DNA of 64,000 bases from CAVYXK01 sp963772445 (GTDB lineage Bacteria; Pseudomonadota; Alphaproteobacteria; Acetobacterales; Acetobacteraceae): positions 124,001-188,000 of the forward strand of contig CAVYXK010000001.1 of the NCBI GenBank assembly GCA_963772445.1. The letters are read 5' to 3'. The translations under genes were made by a program, and so were the position numbers. This document shows positions 26,479-35,790 of this stretch, one piece after another. Within the stretch, counting starts at the first letter, position 1, and every line of letters begins with the position of its first letter. The notes under the pieces were generated by a model that made no database searches, was not told the origin of the DNA, and saw only the letters and a list, made by a program, of their open reading frames with translations.

Positions 26479-27147
26479 TCAGAAATCGAGGTCGGTGTAG
26501 TGTTCGGGTGGGGTCATGCCGGCCACGCGATCGGCCAGGAGGCCGCGGAAGCTCGGGCGCGACTTCATCCGCGCATACCACTCTTTGGCGGGAGGCGAGA
26601 TCGTCCAGTCCACGTCGCCGATGTAGTCGAGCGCCGAGAGATGCGCCGCAGCACCAAAATCCGCGAGCGAAATCGTTGCTCCACCAAGCCATTTGCGGGT
26701 CTCGCCGAGCCAGCCGATATACTGCATGTGATGGCGGATCGCCGCATAGCCGGTGCGCATCGCGGTGGCATCCGGATTGCCGCGGCCCATCAGCCGCTTC
26801 TCGTATTTCTCACCGAGTAGATTGCGCGTGACCTCCGCGGCGAACTTGCCGTCGAACCAGGAGACCAGCCGGCGGACCTCGACGCGCTCGGCGAGCGTGC
26901 GGCCCATCAGCGGCGTGTCGGGATAGGCTTCTTCGAGATATTCGCAGATCACGCCCGAATCCGGCACCGCCAAGCCGTTATCCTCGATCAGGGTTGGGAC
27001 GGTGCCGGCGGCGTTCAGCTCCAGATACTCCGGGCGACGCTCCCACACTTTCTCCAGTCGCAGTTCGAACGGCAGCCGCTTCTCGGCGAGAACGAGACGG
27101 ACTTTGCGCGAAAACGGCGATAACGGCAGATGGTAGAGGTAACGCAT
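26479..27147 (-). CDS. Glutathione S-transferase family protein
   Basis: 222 residues. Residues 1-80 form the thioredoxin-like GST domain (YHLPLSPFSRKVRLVLAEK, then AGTVPTLIEDNGLAVPDSGVI with the cis-Pro and the Asp-Ser glutathione contacts). The C-terminal helical domain carries ATISLADFGAAAHLSAL. The Ser in PLSPFSRK is a likely catalytic residue. Possible roles are detoxification or a maleylpyruvate isomerase-like step; gentisate dioxygenase at 54.7 kb would need such an isomerase, but nothing links them. It ends 3 bp from the SBP pseudogene stop, tail to tail. Confidence 0.9.
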   Translation of the reverse strand: MRYLYHLPLSPFSRKVRLVLAEKRLPFELRLEKVWERRPEYLELNAAGTVPTLIEDNGLAVPDSGVICEYLEEAYPDTPLMGRTLAERVEVRRLVSWFDGKFAAEVTRNLLGEKYEKRLMGRGNPDATAMRTGYAAIRHHMQYIGWLGETRKWLGGATISLADFGAAAHLSALDYIGDVDWTISPPAKEWYARMKSRPSFRGLLADRVAGMTPPEHYTDLDF

Positions 27148-27235
27148 TGCTGGGGGTTATCGCACCAAGCTTGGCGTCGCGCCAAGGCGTTTGCCGATCT
27201 TCGTGGATTGTGCAGGTCTTGCCGCCTGGATGCGG

Positions 27236-27317
27236 GACCCTCACCCAGTTCGCTTTGCGAACCGATCCCCGGGTCGGAGCCCGGGGACAGGCTCTCTTCC
27301 GCAGGGCGGGAGAGGTG
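27236..27317. repeat. Intergenic palindromic repeat, copy 3
   Basis: It contains CCCTCACCC, the hairpin GTTCGC-TTT-GCGAAC, a GC-rich hairpin (CCCCGGG...CCCGGGG) and a closing GCGGGAGAGGTGG. These are the blocks of the 9.3-kb repeat rearranged. It lies between the GST gene and the hypothetical gene. Confidence 0.65.
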
Positions 27318-27326
27318 GACGTGCGA

Positions 27327-28538
27327 TCACACTGAGGACAGCACCGCCGGGGCAAGTGCGGCGGAACGGGCCGCCGGATGCGCGGGGTTGCGAAAGCGCA
27401 GCTCGCCGTCTGGGGCTGCGTCCGGCTCGGCATGCCCGAACAGCTCAAGTCTGGAGGTGCAGGTGACGGCGACCACCGCGCGCGCCGCCTTGTCGGTCAG
27501 GAATTGTCGCGCCTCGCCTTCCAGTTCCAGGCGCTCGCGTAAGCCCCGCCACTCGGCACGGTCGGTGTCTTCAATGAACATCGCCAGGATGCCCGGCCGC
27601 GTGCTGGTCAGCCGCGCCGGCGCAATCGTCGCCATGCGCCGGCGGACCGCCGCGGCGACCTCGTTCTCGCGGCCCGCGCGGGCAGCGACGACGAACACGC
27701 CACCGCCCGTCGCAACAACCGCAAGATGCGCGTCCGGCCCGAACTCCCGCCGCAGCGGGCCCAGGATGCCAAGCTCGTCCGCTCGGGCGCCGGCCAACAG
27801 CAACGGATCGAGCCGCAGCACCACGGCGGCGTCCTGTTCCGCCCGGCTGCTGCCGGCCAGCAGGGCACGGATGCGCTCATGCAGACGCGCCAGCAATTCT
27901 TCATCCGCCGCCGCGTCGTTGTCCCGCAGCCCGTCCGGGAGCGTCATCTTCAGTAAATAACGGCCGGGATGGGCGGCGAGCCAAGTCTGCAGGTCCGGGT
28001 CGATCCGATCGGCCAGCCGGAACCAGGCGCCGCGCTGCACGGAGCGTCCTTCCTCGGCCGAGACCACGTCGCAGACCATCTCCGCCTCAATACCGCCGCG
28101 CGCCAGCAACAGGTCGAAGCCGGTGCCGTCCTCCAGGCCGGCAAACCGGACGACGAAGCCGCGCGCCTGCTGCATCACCGCGCAGCGCAGCTTGTGGAAT
28201 AGCGGGACCAACGTTCCATCGCCTTCGAGCGCCGCGGCAAGCTCCTGACGCAGCCGCCCCCGACCGGTGGCGGAGAGCTGCTCGCCAAGCGCTACAGCTT
28301 CAGAGGCGAGGCGGCCAACACAACGCTCGGCCACCGAAGCGGGGGCGGCACCGGAGCGCAGCCGCTCGAGCGCGCACTCCACCGTATGACGCTGCAGGAT
28401 CGCCTTGCCGGAGCGCGGGCCGATCGCCGCCTGGCGTTCGATCTCGTGCAGCCGTCGCGCCCAGCGGGACCGATCTGCCAGATCGATGAAATCCTCGATC
28501 ATCCGACGGTCCGGCGGCTGAGGGGGAAAGTGCATCAT
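27327..28538 (-). CDS. Conserved-looking hypothetical protein
   Basis: 403 residues from tandem ATG codons at 28538/28535; the open frame extends upstream but with low coding character. No family recognised and no signal peptide or membrane segment. It looks like a soluble mixed alpha/beta protein: an N-terminal helical part (MIEDFIDLADRSRWARRLHEIE), a central region with RFAGLEDGTGFDLLLARGG, and a C-terminal strand-rich domain (GILAMFIEDTDRAEWRGL, ARAVVAVTCTSRLELFG). Codon use matches its neighbours. Confidence 0.75.
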   Translation of the reverse strand: MMHFPPQPPDRRMIEDFIDLADRSRWARRLHEIERQAAIGPRSGKAILQRHTVECALERLRSGAAPASVAERCVGRLASEAVALGEQLSATGRGRLRQELAAALEGDGTLVPLFHKLRCAVMQQARGFVVRFAGLEDGTGFDLLLARGGIEAEMVCDVVSAEEGRSVQRGAWFRLADRIDPDLQTWLAAHPGRYLLKMTLPDGLRDNDAAADEELLARLHERIRALLAGSSRAEQDAAVVLRLDPLLLAGARADELGILGPLRREFGPDAHLAVVATGGGVFVVAARAGRENEVAAAVRRRMATIAPARLTSTRPGILAMFIEDTDRAEWRGLRERLELEGEARQFLTDKAARAVVAVTCTSRLELFGHAEPDAAPDGELRFRNPAHPAARSAALAPAVLSSV

Positions 28539-28587
28539 GCGGTCCCTGGAGGTGGGACGCCCGGTTAGCCGTGGGAATTCCCGACCG

Positions 28588-29436
28588 TCAAGGTCGGAAA
28601 CATGATGATACATCGGTAGTCGCAACCAACCGGGCGAGGCGGTCGAACGCGCCGACATCCACGGTCTCGGCGCGTCGCTCAGCGGCGATGCCGGCCTCAG
28701 CCAGCAGCCGCTCGCCGCCGAGCGGCCGCAGCGACCCGCGCAACATCTTCCGCCGCTGCCCGAAGGCAGCCGCGGTCAGCCGCTCCATCGCCGCAAACAG
28801 CGACGGGTCGGGCTGCGTCGCGTGCGGGCCCAGCACGACTACGGCGGACCAGACTTTGGGCGGCGGGACGAACGCCTCGGGCGGCAGGCGCAGCGCGATC
28901 GCCACGTCGGCGACCCATTGCGCCAGCACTGACAGTCGCCCATAGGCTGGTGTGCCGGGCTGGGCGCAGATTCGCTCCGCCATTTCGAGCTGAAACATCA
29001 GCGTCAGCCCTTCGAAGCGGCCTGCCTCGCGTAGCCAACCGACCAGCAGTGGCGTCGCGATGTTGTATGGCAGATTGGCAATGATCTGCCGCGGCGGCGG
29101 TACCAGTGACGAAACGTCCAGGCTGAGCGCATCCGCCTCGATCACCGTCAGCCGGCCGGAGCTTTCGTCTGCCAATTCGCGCACCGCCGCGGCGGCGCGG
29201 GGATCGATCTCGATCACGGTGACGGATGCTGCCGTGCTGTCCAGCAACGCACGCGTCAGCCCGCCGGGACCGGGCCCGACCTCGATCACATGTCGGCCGG
29301 CAAGCGGGCCGGCCGCACGGACAATCCGCGCGGTCAGGTTGCCGTCCAGCAGAAAGTGCTGGCCGAGTGAACGCCGCGCGTCCAGCCCGTGCCGCGCGAT
29401 GACGTCGCGCAGCTTCGGGCGGGTCGAGGCAGTCAC
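28588..29436 (-). CDS. rsmA: 16S rRNA dimethyladenosine transferase
   Basis: 282 residues from a GTG at 29436 that overlaps the surA stop (GTGA). N-terminal SLGQHFLLDGNLT, SAM motif I VIEVGPGPGGLTRALL, motif IV NLPYNIATPLL, C-terminal FGQRRKMLRGSLRPLGG: all KsgA/RsmA hallmarks. It dimethylates the two adjacent adenines of the helix-45 loop of 16S rRNA. In many alphaproteobacteria pdxA lies between surA and rsmA; here it is absent and the genes overlap. Confidence 0.96.
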   Translation of the reverse strand: MTASTRPKLRDVIARHGLDARRSLGQHFLLDGNLTARIVRAAGPLAGRHVIEVGPGPGGLTRALLDSTAASVTVIEIDPRAAAAVRELADESSGRLTVIEADALSLDVSSLVPPPRQIIANLPYNIATPLLVGWLREAGRFEGLTLMFQLEMAERICAQPGTPAYGRLSVLAQWVADVAIALRLPPEAFVPPPKVWSAVVVLGPHATQPDPSLFAAMERLTAAAFGQRRKMLRGSLRPLGGERLLAEAGIAAERRAETVDVGAFDRLARLVATTDVSSCFRP

Positions 29437-30788
29437 GCTGTCCCGTTGCCGCGGATTTCGATGTGGGCCTGGCTGCGCAGGTCCTGCTGTAGCTGGCGAG
29501 ACAACAGATCGACGCGCTGCTCCAGGATCTGGTCGTGGATCTCCTTGGGCGTCAGCGCCGCCAGATTCTTCTGGTCGCGCGAGCAGACCATCATCACGGC
29601 GATACCGTCGGGTGAAACCAGCGGCTTGCTCGCGGTCTGCAATGGCAGCTTGTCGAGCATGTCGCGGAATGCTGGGGGCGTGACGCTCTCCAGCCGGACG
29701 TCGCCGGGATTGGCGGGGCGCGGGGATTTCTCCTGGGCCGCGACCTGCTCCATCTGATCGCAACTATGCACGCTGGCGCTGATGCTCTTGGCTTTGTCGA
29801 ATTGCTGGACCTGAGCCGGGGTCGGCGCCTGCGGGTCGAGCGGCGAGGCGAAGGGCAGGAATACCTGCCGCATCGACAGAATAGTGCCCAGGTCCTGGCC
29901 GACATCCCGTTTCGCCACCAGCGTGACGATGTCCAACCCGCCGGGCACCGCGATCGGGTTGCTGATTGCGCCGGGCGGCATCTCGGCGACAATCTGCGCC
30001 ACCTGCGGATCGAGTTGGTTCGGCTGAACCCACCCAAGGTCGCCGCCCTGCAGGGCGGTCTGGCTCTGGCTGAACTGCGCCGCCATCACGGCGAATGGGG
30101 CGCCGGCGCGCAGCTCGCTGATCACGGTCTCGGCGAAGCGTTGCGTATCGGCGGCGTTGGCTCGTTCCTCGATCGGGATAAAGATCTCGCCGACGTGGTA
30201 CTCAGGCTTGCCGACCTGCTGCGCTTGTAGCCTCTGCTGCTCGGCTACGTCGGCATCGGTGATAGCCACCCGATTTCCGATGGCCTGCCGCAGCACCCGG
30301 GTCCACCCGAGCTGGGTGCGAATCTGATCAACCAGCGTCGTGAAGCTGACACCGTCCGACGCCAATTTGGCCCGCAGACCGCCCGGCTTCATCCCGTTGC
30401 GCTGCTCGATTTCGGAGATCGCCGCGGCGATCTCCTTGTCGCTCACGACAATCTTGCGCCGCTGGATCTCCTGCATCCGCAGCCGCTCATCGACGAGCTG
30501 CCGAACGATCTGCGGTTTGAGCCGGTCGAGCATCTCGGGCGAAACCGGCAGGCCGGTAGCCATTGCGAACAGCCGGGTGCGGTTATCCACGTCCAGGTTG
30601 GTGACGGGATCGCCGTCGACCACGGCGACGATGCGGATTGCCTGCGTGGCCGGCGGTAGGCCCGCGGACTTGCCGGCAACGCGCGACGGGGGCGGGCCGG
30701 GGCGGGCCGCCGGCGCGGCTGCCGCGATTGCCGGTAGCAGCAGCATCAGGACGAGGCAGGAGCGGCACAGGCTTGTCTGGTTCGGCAT
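29433..30788 (-). CDS. surA: Periplasmic peptidyl-prolyl isomerase chaperone
   Basis: 451 residues from the ATG at 30788. It has a signal peptide (LVLMLLLPAIAAAAPA), then a SurA N-domain (VAVVDGDPVTNLDVDNR ... IVRQLVDERLRMQEIQRRKI), a parvulin domain (about 200-310: VGEIFIPIEE, GGDLGWVQPNQLD) and a second, more divergent region. It escorts outer-membrane proteins such as the LptD encoded just upstream, 17 bp away. Confidence 0.92.
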   Translation of the reverse strand: MPNQTSLCRSCLVLMLLLPAIAAAAPAARPGPPPSRVAGKSAGLPPATQAIRIVAVVDGDPVTNLDVDNRTRLFAMATGLPVSPEMLDRLKPQIVRQLVDERLRMQEIQRRKIVVSDKEIAAAISEIEQRNGMKPGGLRAKLASDGVSFTTLVDQIRTQLGWTRVLRQAIGNRVAITDADVAEQQRLQAQQVGKPEYHVGEIFIPIEERANAADTQRFAETVISELRAGAPFAVMAAQFSQSQTALQGGDLGWVQPNQLDPQVAQIVAEMPPGAISNPIAVPGGLDIVTLVAKRDVGQDLGTILSMRQVFLPFASPLDPQAPTPAQVQQFDKAKSISASVHSCDQMEQVAAQEKSPRPANPGDVRLESVTPPAFRDMLDKLPLQTASKPLVSPDGIAVMMVCSRDQKNLAALTPKEIHDQILEQRVDLLSRQLQQDLRSQAHIEIRGNGTA

Positions 30789-30805
30789 GGCAGGGGCTCC
30801 CCGTC

Positions 30806-33130
30806 TCACAGCGCACTGAAGCCGAATTGGCCGATTGTCTTGAACGTGAGCTGGATCAGCAGCGTCGTCGATCCGCTGTCTCCATTCAGTGAGGTATAGC
30901 GCCGGTAGTACTTCAAGGCCACGATAAAGCATTCGTCCTCATAGACGGCGTCGGCGTTGAGGGAAACCAACTGGTTGTACGTCAGGTCTCGCCGCGCACC
31001 GGCGTCCAGCCGATACGGACCCCAGCTCGCGTTGCCACCCAGCGTGATCTCGTTGCGAGACGTGTAATACAGCGAGCCGGGGGGCGGCACCCCTGGCTGA
31101 AGGTAGTAATAATAGGGGTCGTACGTGCTATAGATATAGCCGGCGGTCAGGTGGTAATTTGGCGGGCCGATCGAGGCGGTCGCGTCGGACACGCGCATTG
31201 CCAGATTCCGGTGATCGAGCTGGAAGCGGTAAGTGGTATCGAGCCAACTCGTCGGCGTGAAACTCAGACGCCCGACAACGTCCGAGACGTTGTCCTGCAG
31301 GCCGGAAAACGACGGCAGCCAGGGCGAGCGGGTGGAATTGTAGGACTGGCCGACCAATCCGTCGAGCGCGGTCCCGGCCAGGTACCATGCCCCGTGCATT
31401 GCCACATTCACCCGCGAGCCTCCCTGCAGCCGGTCGATTCCCCCGAATCGGTTGAAGCCGAACAGGTTGGCATCGGAGAATGCGAGGTCCAGGCTGTCCT
31501 CGTTCGGGTATTTGTTGAGCTGGCTACCGCCCTCGTTCGGGCCCACGATGATCTCCGCCATTGGCTCGATGAGTTGGGTGCCCCACGCTCCCGAATCACG
31601 CTCGAACGGCCAACGGAAGTCGAGCGCCGCCTGTGGCAGTGCACGGGCGTCGTCGACATTCGAAACGTCGGCGAAATTCGGTTGCTCGTTCATCTGGCTG
31701 GCGTTGTAGGCGGCGGCATCCAGGTGCAGCTTGACCGTCCAGAGATCCCCGAGATCGCCGGTGAACGGACGATCCCACTCGCCGATCAGATCGGCGCGCC
31801 GTGTGTCGGTGCCGTCGTCGCGCAGCACATTGAACATGCCGGTATCCACTGACAGCCGGCCACCGAGAGCGTCCGGCTGGCCGAAATAGCTGTACTGGTA
31901 GCGCGGCAGCACAACCGGCAGCTGATTTTGGGAGACGGTCGTGCTGCTCAAAGTCTGGTAAAATTTGGTGTCCAACCGCGAATATGCGCCCTCGCCGAAG
32001 CCCTCGAGATAGATGTTGCTCGCGAGCACGGTCGAATAGTTGCCGAGATCGTGTCCAAGGCGGAAGTCGTTTACATAATTCTCCGACGAGGCGCGGTTGA
32101 TGCTGAATCCAGCGCGCCAACTTGGGTCTATATCGAACACTCCGTTCGCATAAATGGTTCCCTGCACCGCGTTCTCGAAATACCCGAGCGAGCCGTTCAA
32201 CGTCAGATAGCCGAAGTTGAACCGCCGGCGGTACTCGGCGTCGATCTGCGGACCGCCCTGCGTCGTCAGCATTGGGGTAAAGGTGGCGTCCGATTGGTCA
32301 TCGATCACCCAGTAATAGGGTTGAGCAAAAAATGCGCCAATATGCGAGCTGGCACCCATCGAGGGTATGAGTAGCCCGCTCGCCCGCTTCGTGCCCGGCA
32401 AGGGGGTCCAGAAATATGGAAAATAGGCCACTGGGATGCCGTACATCTGCATTTCGGCACCGGTGTATTCCATGTGTTGGTGCTGGACGTCTTCGGTGGC
32501 ATTGGCTGCTCGGATCTGCCACAGCGGCGGCCGCTCGGGATGCTTCTTGCAAAGGTTGCAGGTGGAATAAACGACCTTCGACATAGAGTTCAGCACGCCC
32601 GCCGTGCGCCGCCCGCCATTCGCGGCGAGCTTGCCGTTCTGCGCCAGACGGGCGCGAAGCCCCGTCAGCACTGCGTCGCGCATGCCCTGCGAGAGCTCGG
32701 CCGCGTCGGCGAACAGCACCTGTCCGCCTGGCTCGAACAGTGTGACGTGGCCGGTGGCCGTGGCTATGCCGGTCCGCCGGTTGAACGTCACCTGGTCGGC
32801 TCGCAGTACGTTGCCGTTCTGCCACGCCTCCACATGGCCACGGGCGATCACCAACTGGTTATTTTGCTGGTACTCAACCGAGTCGGCAATGAAGCCGACC
32901 GGCTGGTTACGGGTGGCCGGTGAGGAGCCGCCGCCAAACTGGCTGAGCTGGGCAACGGCGTTGCCGGCGACGAGCACTCCGAACAACAGCACCACCGCCG
33001 CGATACCGACGAGTGCGCCGCGCCATAAATAGCGAAGCGGACCCGGCGTTGCACAGCGCAGCCGTTGGCGGCAACCAAATGCGAGCGGTGCATAACGCCG
33101 ACATGGCAGGGCGGTGCAAATAGCGTTCAC
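30806..33130 (-). CDS. lptD: LPS-assembly outer-membrane protein LptD
   Basis: 774 residues from a GTG at 33130; the start is uncertain. The frame is open to 33316 with an ATG at 33190, but that part lies in an intergenic repeat. The signal segment is WRGALVGIAAVVLLFGVLVAGNAVAQ. Then come the OstA/LptA-like domain (GFIADSVEYQQNNQLVIARGHVEA, HVTLFEPGGQVLFADAAELS), the Cys pair in STCNLCKKHPERPPLWQIRA, and a long beta-barrel ending in an aromatic-rich strand. It inserts lipopolysaccharide into the outer leaflet. It sits in lptF-lptG-lptD-surA-rsmA order. Confidence 0.93.
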   Translation of the reverse strand: MNAICTALPCRRYAPLAFGCRQRLRCATPGPLRYLWRGALVGIAAVVLLFGVLVAGNAVAQLSQFGGGSSPATRNQPVGFIADSVEYQQNNQLVIARGHVEAWQNGNVLRADQVTFNRRTGIATATGHVTLFEPGGQVLFADAAELSQGMRDAVLTGLRARLAQNGKLAANGGRRTAGVLNSMSKVVYSTCNLCKKHPERPPLWQIRAANATEDVQHQHMEYTGAEMQMYGIPVAYFPYFWTPLPGTKRASGLLIPSMGASSHIGAFFAQPYYWVIDDQSDATFTPMLTTQGGPQIDAEYRRRFNFGYLTLNGSLGYFENAVQGTIYANGVFDIDPSWRAGFSINRASSENYVNDFRLGHDLGNYSTVLASNIYLEGFGEGAYSRLDTKFYQTLSSTTVSQNQLPVVLPRYQYSYFGQPDALGGRLSVDTGMFNVLRDDGTDTRRADLIGEWDRPFTGDLGDLWTVKLHLDAAAYNASQMNEQPNFADVSNVDDARALPQAALDFRWPFERDSGAWGTQLIEPMAEIIVGPNEGGSQLNKYPNEDSLDLAFSDANLFGFNRFGGIDRLQGGSRVNVAMHGAWYLAGTALDGLVGQSYNSTRSPWLPSFSGLQDNVSDVVGRLSFTPTSWLDTTYRFQLDHRNLAMRVSDATASIGPPNYHLTAGYIYSTYDPYYYYLQPGVPPPGSLYYTSRNEITLGGNASWGPYRLDAGARRDLTYNQLVSLNADAVYEDECFIVALKYYRRYTSLNGDSGSTTLLIQLTFKTIGQFGFSAL

Positions 33131-33133
33131 ACC

Positions 33134-33214
33134 GAGCACCACGGAGGTTCGCACGGAGCACCACGGAGGTGTCACAGCGTCCCGCAACATGACGACCTCC
33201 GTGGCGCTCCGTGG
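33134..33214. repeat. CCACGGAGGT direct and inverted repeat before lptD
   Basis: GAGCACCACGGAGGT occurs twice (33134-33148, 33156-33170). Its inverse follows as ACCTCCGTGG (33195-33204), with a related CGCTCCGTGG after it (33205-33214). A 10-bp stem with a 24-base loop can form. It lies between lptG and lptD and argues against an lptD start at 33190. Confidence 0.7.
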
Positions 33215-33358
33215 ATTCTCCGCAGTCCTTCGTGTGAACCCTTTCGAACCGTGAGCCCATGAACGTCCCCCAACTGGCGTTTGCCGGCTGGCCGCGTCCG
33301 GCTGCCGCGCGTGCACAACCTGTCCCCCGCGGGCCGTCTTACGGCAAGGTCCCGCACA

Positions 33359-34471
33359 CTAGCCGTCTTCCATGTGCAGCAGCAGGGCAACCGCCAGCAT
33401 CATGCCGGCAGCGGCTGGCACCCATGCCGCCAGCATCACAGGAATCGCACCCGACTGGCCGAACTCCTCGGCCATCTTGGAGATCATGAACAGTGCAAAC
33501 CCGGCCGCCACGCCGCTGCCGATCATGCGCGCCACGCCGCCACGCCGCGCCGGGCGCATCGAGAATCCGGCGGCAACCAGCGCCATCGTGGCGCATAGCA
33601 GCGGCAAGGCCAGCAAGGACTGGAAATGCAGCCGATGACGGATCGAGGAAAAGCCGGAACGGTTGAGCAGGCGGATAAAGCCTGGCAGCTCCCAGACCGA
33701 GAGCGTGTCGGGCGAGGCGAAGCTTTCCTGCACGCGCGCCACTGTGAGATCGGTTGGCAGAACGATGGTGTGCGGTGGGTCCGGCATGGCATCCGGGCGA
33801 ATCACGCGCGCGTCGTCCAGCGTCCAGTTTCCCCCGGCCAGGCGCGCGTGGCCGGCTTCGATGCGGCTTAGGAGCTGGTCGGCACCATTCAGTCGAAACA
33901 CCGTCACCGCATTCGCCGTCAGCGTCTTGTGCTGCAACGCCACGTCGGTCGCATGCACGATCGCCACACCGTGCGCGGCGATGCCACGATCCGCCTGGCG
34001 CAGCCAGAGTTGCCCGTTTGTCAGAGCCAGCGGCCCGCCATCGGGGCTGAGGAAGGCGTTCGTCAGTGTCTCGGCACGGGCAAACATCACGGAAGAGACC
34101 GGGCTGATCACAGCGGTGGCGATACCGCCGAGCAACAGCGCAGCGGCCACCGGAGCAGCCAGGAATTCCCAGGCCGATACGCCGGCTGCCCGGGCGACGA
34201 TCAGCTCGGATGATCGGGTGAGCCGCCAGAACGCCAGCATGCCCCCGAGCAGGGTGGCGAACGGCAACACCTCCATGGAGATATAGGGCAGTCGCAACGC
34301 GGCGATTTCGCCGACAAGACCGAACGTCGCGTCGGGATGCGAAGCGGAACGGCGCAGCAACTCGATGAAGTCGAACAGCGAGACGAGCCCGCTGAGCGCG
34401 GCCAGCATTGCCAGCACGGAAGCCGTGAACTGGCGGGAGATATAAATCGACAGAGTGACGGCGGGGGTCAT
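33359..34471 (-). CDS. lptG: LPS export ABC transporter permease LptG
   Basis: 370 residues from the ATG at 34471, overlapping the lptF stop (ATGA). YjgP/YjgQ fold: membrane helices near residues 15-40 and 60-115, a periplasmic beta-jellyroll in the middle, and three C-terminal helices (LLALPLLCATMALVAAGFSM, GSGVAAGFALFMISKM, VMLAAWVPAAAGMMLAVALL). It works with LptF and LptB2 to extract LPS from the inner membrane. Confidence 0.93.
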   Translation of the reverse strand: MTPAVTLSIYISRQFTASVLAMLAALSGLVSLFDFIELLRRSASHPDATFGLVGEIAALRLPYISMEVLPFATLLGGMLAFWRLTRSSELIVARAAGVSAWEFLAAPVAAALLLGGIATAVISPVSSVMFARAETLTNAFLSPDGGPLALTNGQLWLRQADRGIAAHGVAIVHATDVALQHKTLTANAVTVFRLNGADQLLSRIEAGHARLAGGNWTLDDARVIRPDAMPDPPHTIVLPTDLTVARVQESFASPDTLSVWELPGFIRLLNRSGFSSIRHRLHFQSLLALPLLCATMALVAAGFSMRPARRGGVARMIGSGVAAGFALFMISKMAEEFGQSGAIPVMLAAWVPAAAGMMLAVALLLHMEDG

Positions 34472-35550
34472 GCGACGGTGCTGGGCCGGACCGCGCTCTG
34501 GGGCAGTGGCATCGCCGGGCGGAGCAGCGGAGCGAGGAGTTCCGGACCAAAGAGCAGCCAGATGCAAGTCACGCCCGGCAGGATCGGCTGGATCCACGTA
34601 AAGAGCAGCAACGTATTGTCGCGCGCCGCGAGATCGTCGCACAGCAGCCCGAGTGCCAGCAGCACCACCACCGCGGCCACCCCGGCGGCGGTGATCGGCG
34701 TCGCCAATCGCTTATGCGCCTCGGCGATCCATTTCGGTATGTCCTGCGGATTAGCCGGATGCGGGTGCAGCAGAGCGGCGAGTGGCACCTCGGACATGTC
34801 GGGCACCCGTGCGGCGTCGCCATGCGTCGCATCCGCAAGGTCGAGGACATTCTCGTGGAAGGTCGGCATATCGAGTCGACCGGTCTTCGGGTCGATCTCT
34901 TGGCGCGTGCCGTTGAACAGCGGCACCTGTGGACCGTTGGGGACCTGGATCAGCCGGCGGCTCTCGGCCAGGATGGTCGCATGCGCGCGCTTGTCGCGTC
35001 CGTCATCAACCAGAATTCCGCGCAGATCGCCCGCCGGATCGCGCGAGCGGACGTACACGGTGACGTCGTCGCTGACCTGCGTGAAGACGCCCTCCTGCAG
35101 TAGGAAGGCTACGACCTGGTTTCGGATCTCCCATTGGAATTCGCGGAATTCCCTGAGGCTGGCAGGCACGATCACAAGGTTCAGCAAATAACAGGCGCCC
35201 ATCGCTACAACGGCGAGTGCCAGCGCCGGGCGCGACAGGGCGAAGGGTGACAGACCGGCCGCGCGCATCACCGTCAGCTCCCGGTCTCCGGCAAGCCGCT
35301 GATAGACGAACTGCACCACCACGAACGTGGTGATTGGCAGGATTACGGCGACGAAGCTCGGGATCAACAGGCCGGTGAGCTCGAAGAACACGCCGAAGGA
35401 AAGCCCGTGGTTGACCACCAACTCGACGAATCGGAGCGACTGGGTCAGCCAGATCAGCGCCGTCAGCCCGCCGGTGACGGCGAGAAGGGCGAAAAGAAGC
35501 TGGCGAAACACGTAGCAGTCGAGTTGGGTGATCAGCTTACCTGGTCGCAT
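34468..35550 (-). CDS. lptF: LPS export ABC transporter permease LptF
   Basis: 360 residues, the same fold as LptG: N-terminal YVFRQLLFALLAVTGGLTALIWL and GDRELTVMRAAGLSPFALSRP (the cytoplasmic coupling helix), a periplasmic jellyroll with NQVVAFLLQEGVF, and C-terminal helices (GVAAVVVLLALGLLCDD). First gene of the lptFG-lptD-surA-rsmA series. An IS701-type element lies 240 bp upstream and may affect its promoter. Confidence 0.93.
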   Translation of the reverse strand: MRPGKLITQLDCYVFRQLLFALLAVTGGLTALIWLTQSLRFVELVVNHGLSFGVFFELTGLLIPSFVAVILPITTFVVVQFVYQRLAGDRELTVMRAAGLSPFALSRPALALAVVAMGACYLLNLVIVPASLREFREFQWEIRNQVVAFLLQEGVFTQVSDDVTVYVRSRDPAGDLRGILVDDGRDKRAHATILAESRRLIQVPNGPQVPLFNGTRQEIDPKTGRLDMPTFHENVLDLADATHGDAARVPDMSEVPLAALLHPHPANPQDIPKWIAEAHKRLATPITAAGVAAVVVLLALGLLCDDLAARDNTLLLFTWIQPILPGVTCIWLLFGPELLAPLLRPAMPLPQSAVRPSTVA

Positions 35551-35786
35551 GAGGGTCAGGCGGCCTCCTGAGAGGGCGTACTTCCGCTTCCAGCGAAGCC
35601 GGAAGCAGCCACGGCGGCGCGGCGAGCGCGAAGGGACGAACCGTGCATCGGGGGTTTCTGCGGCAGACCGGGCCGATGGTGCAAGCCGTCAGAGCCGGCG
35701 CCAGTACCACCGGCTGCAATGCATTTCCGTCGAGAAATCGTTAGGCCGACGACACGTCGTGCGCAGAGCTTGTTAATACAAGCCGA
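35551..35786. other. Non-coding leader region between lptF and the IS element
   Basis: No gene is seen. It should contain the lptF promoter. A short hairpin GCTTGT-TAAT-ACAAGC (35768-35783) lies at its far end beside the IS target site, and a GC-rich inverted CTTCCG/CGGAAG pair lies near 35580-35605. No clear sigma-70 boxes were found. Confidence 0.5.
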
Positions 35787-35790
35787 TTAG

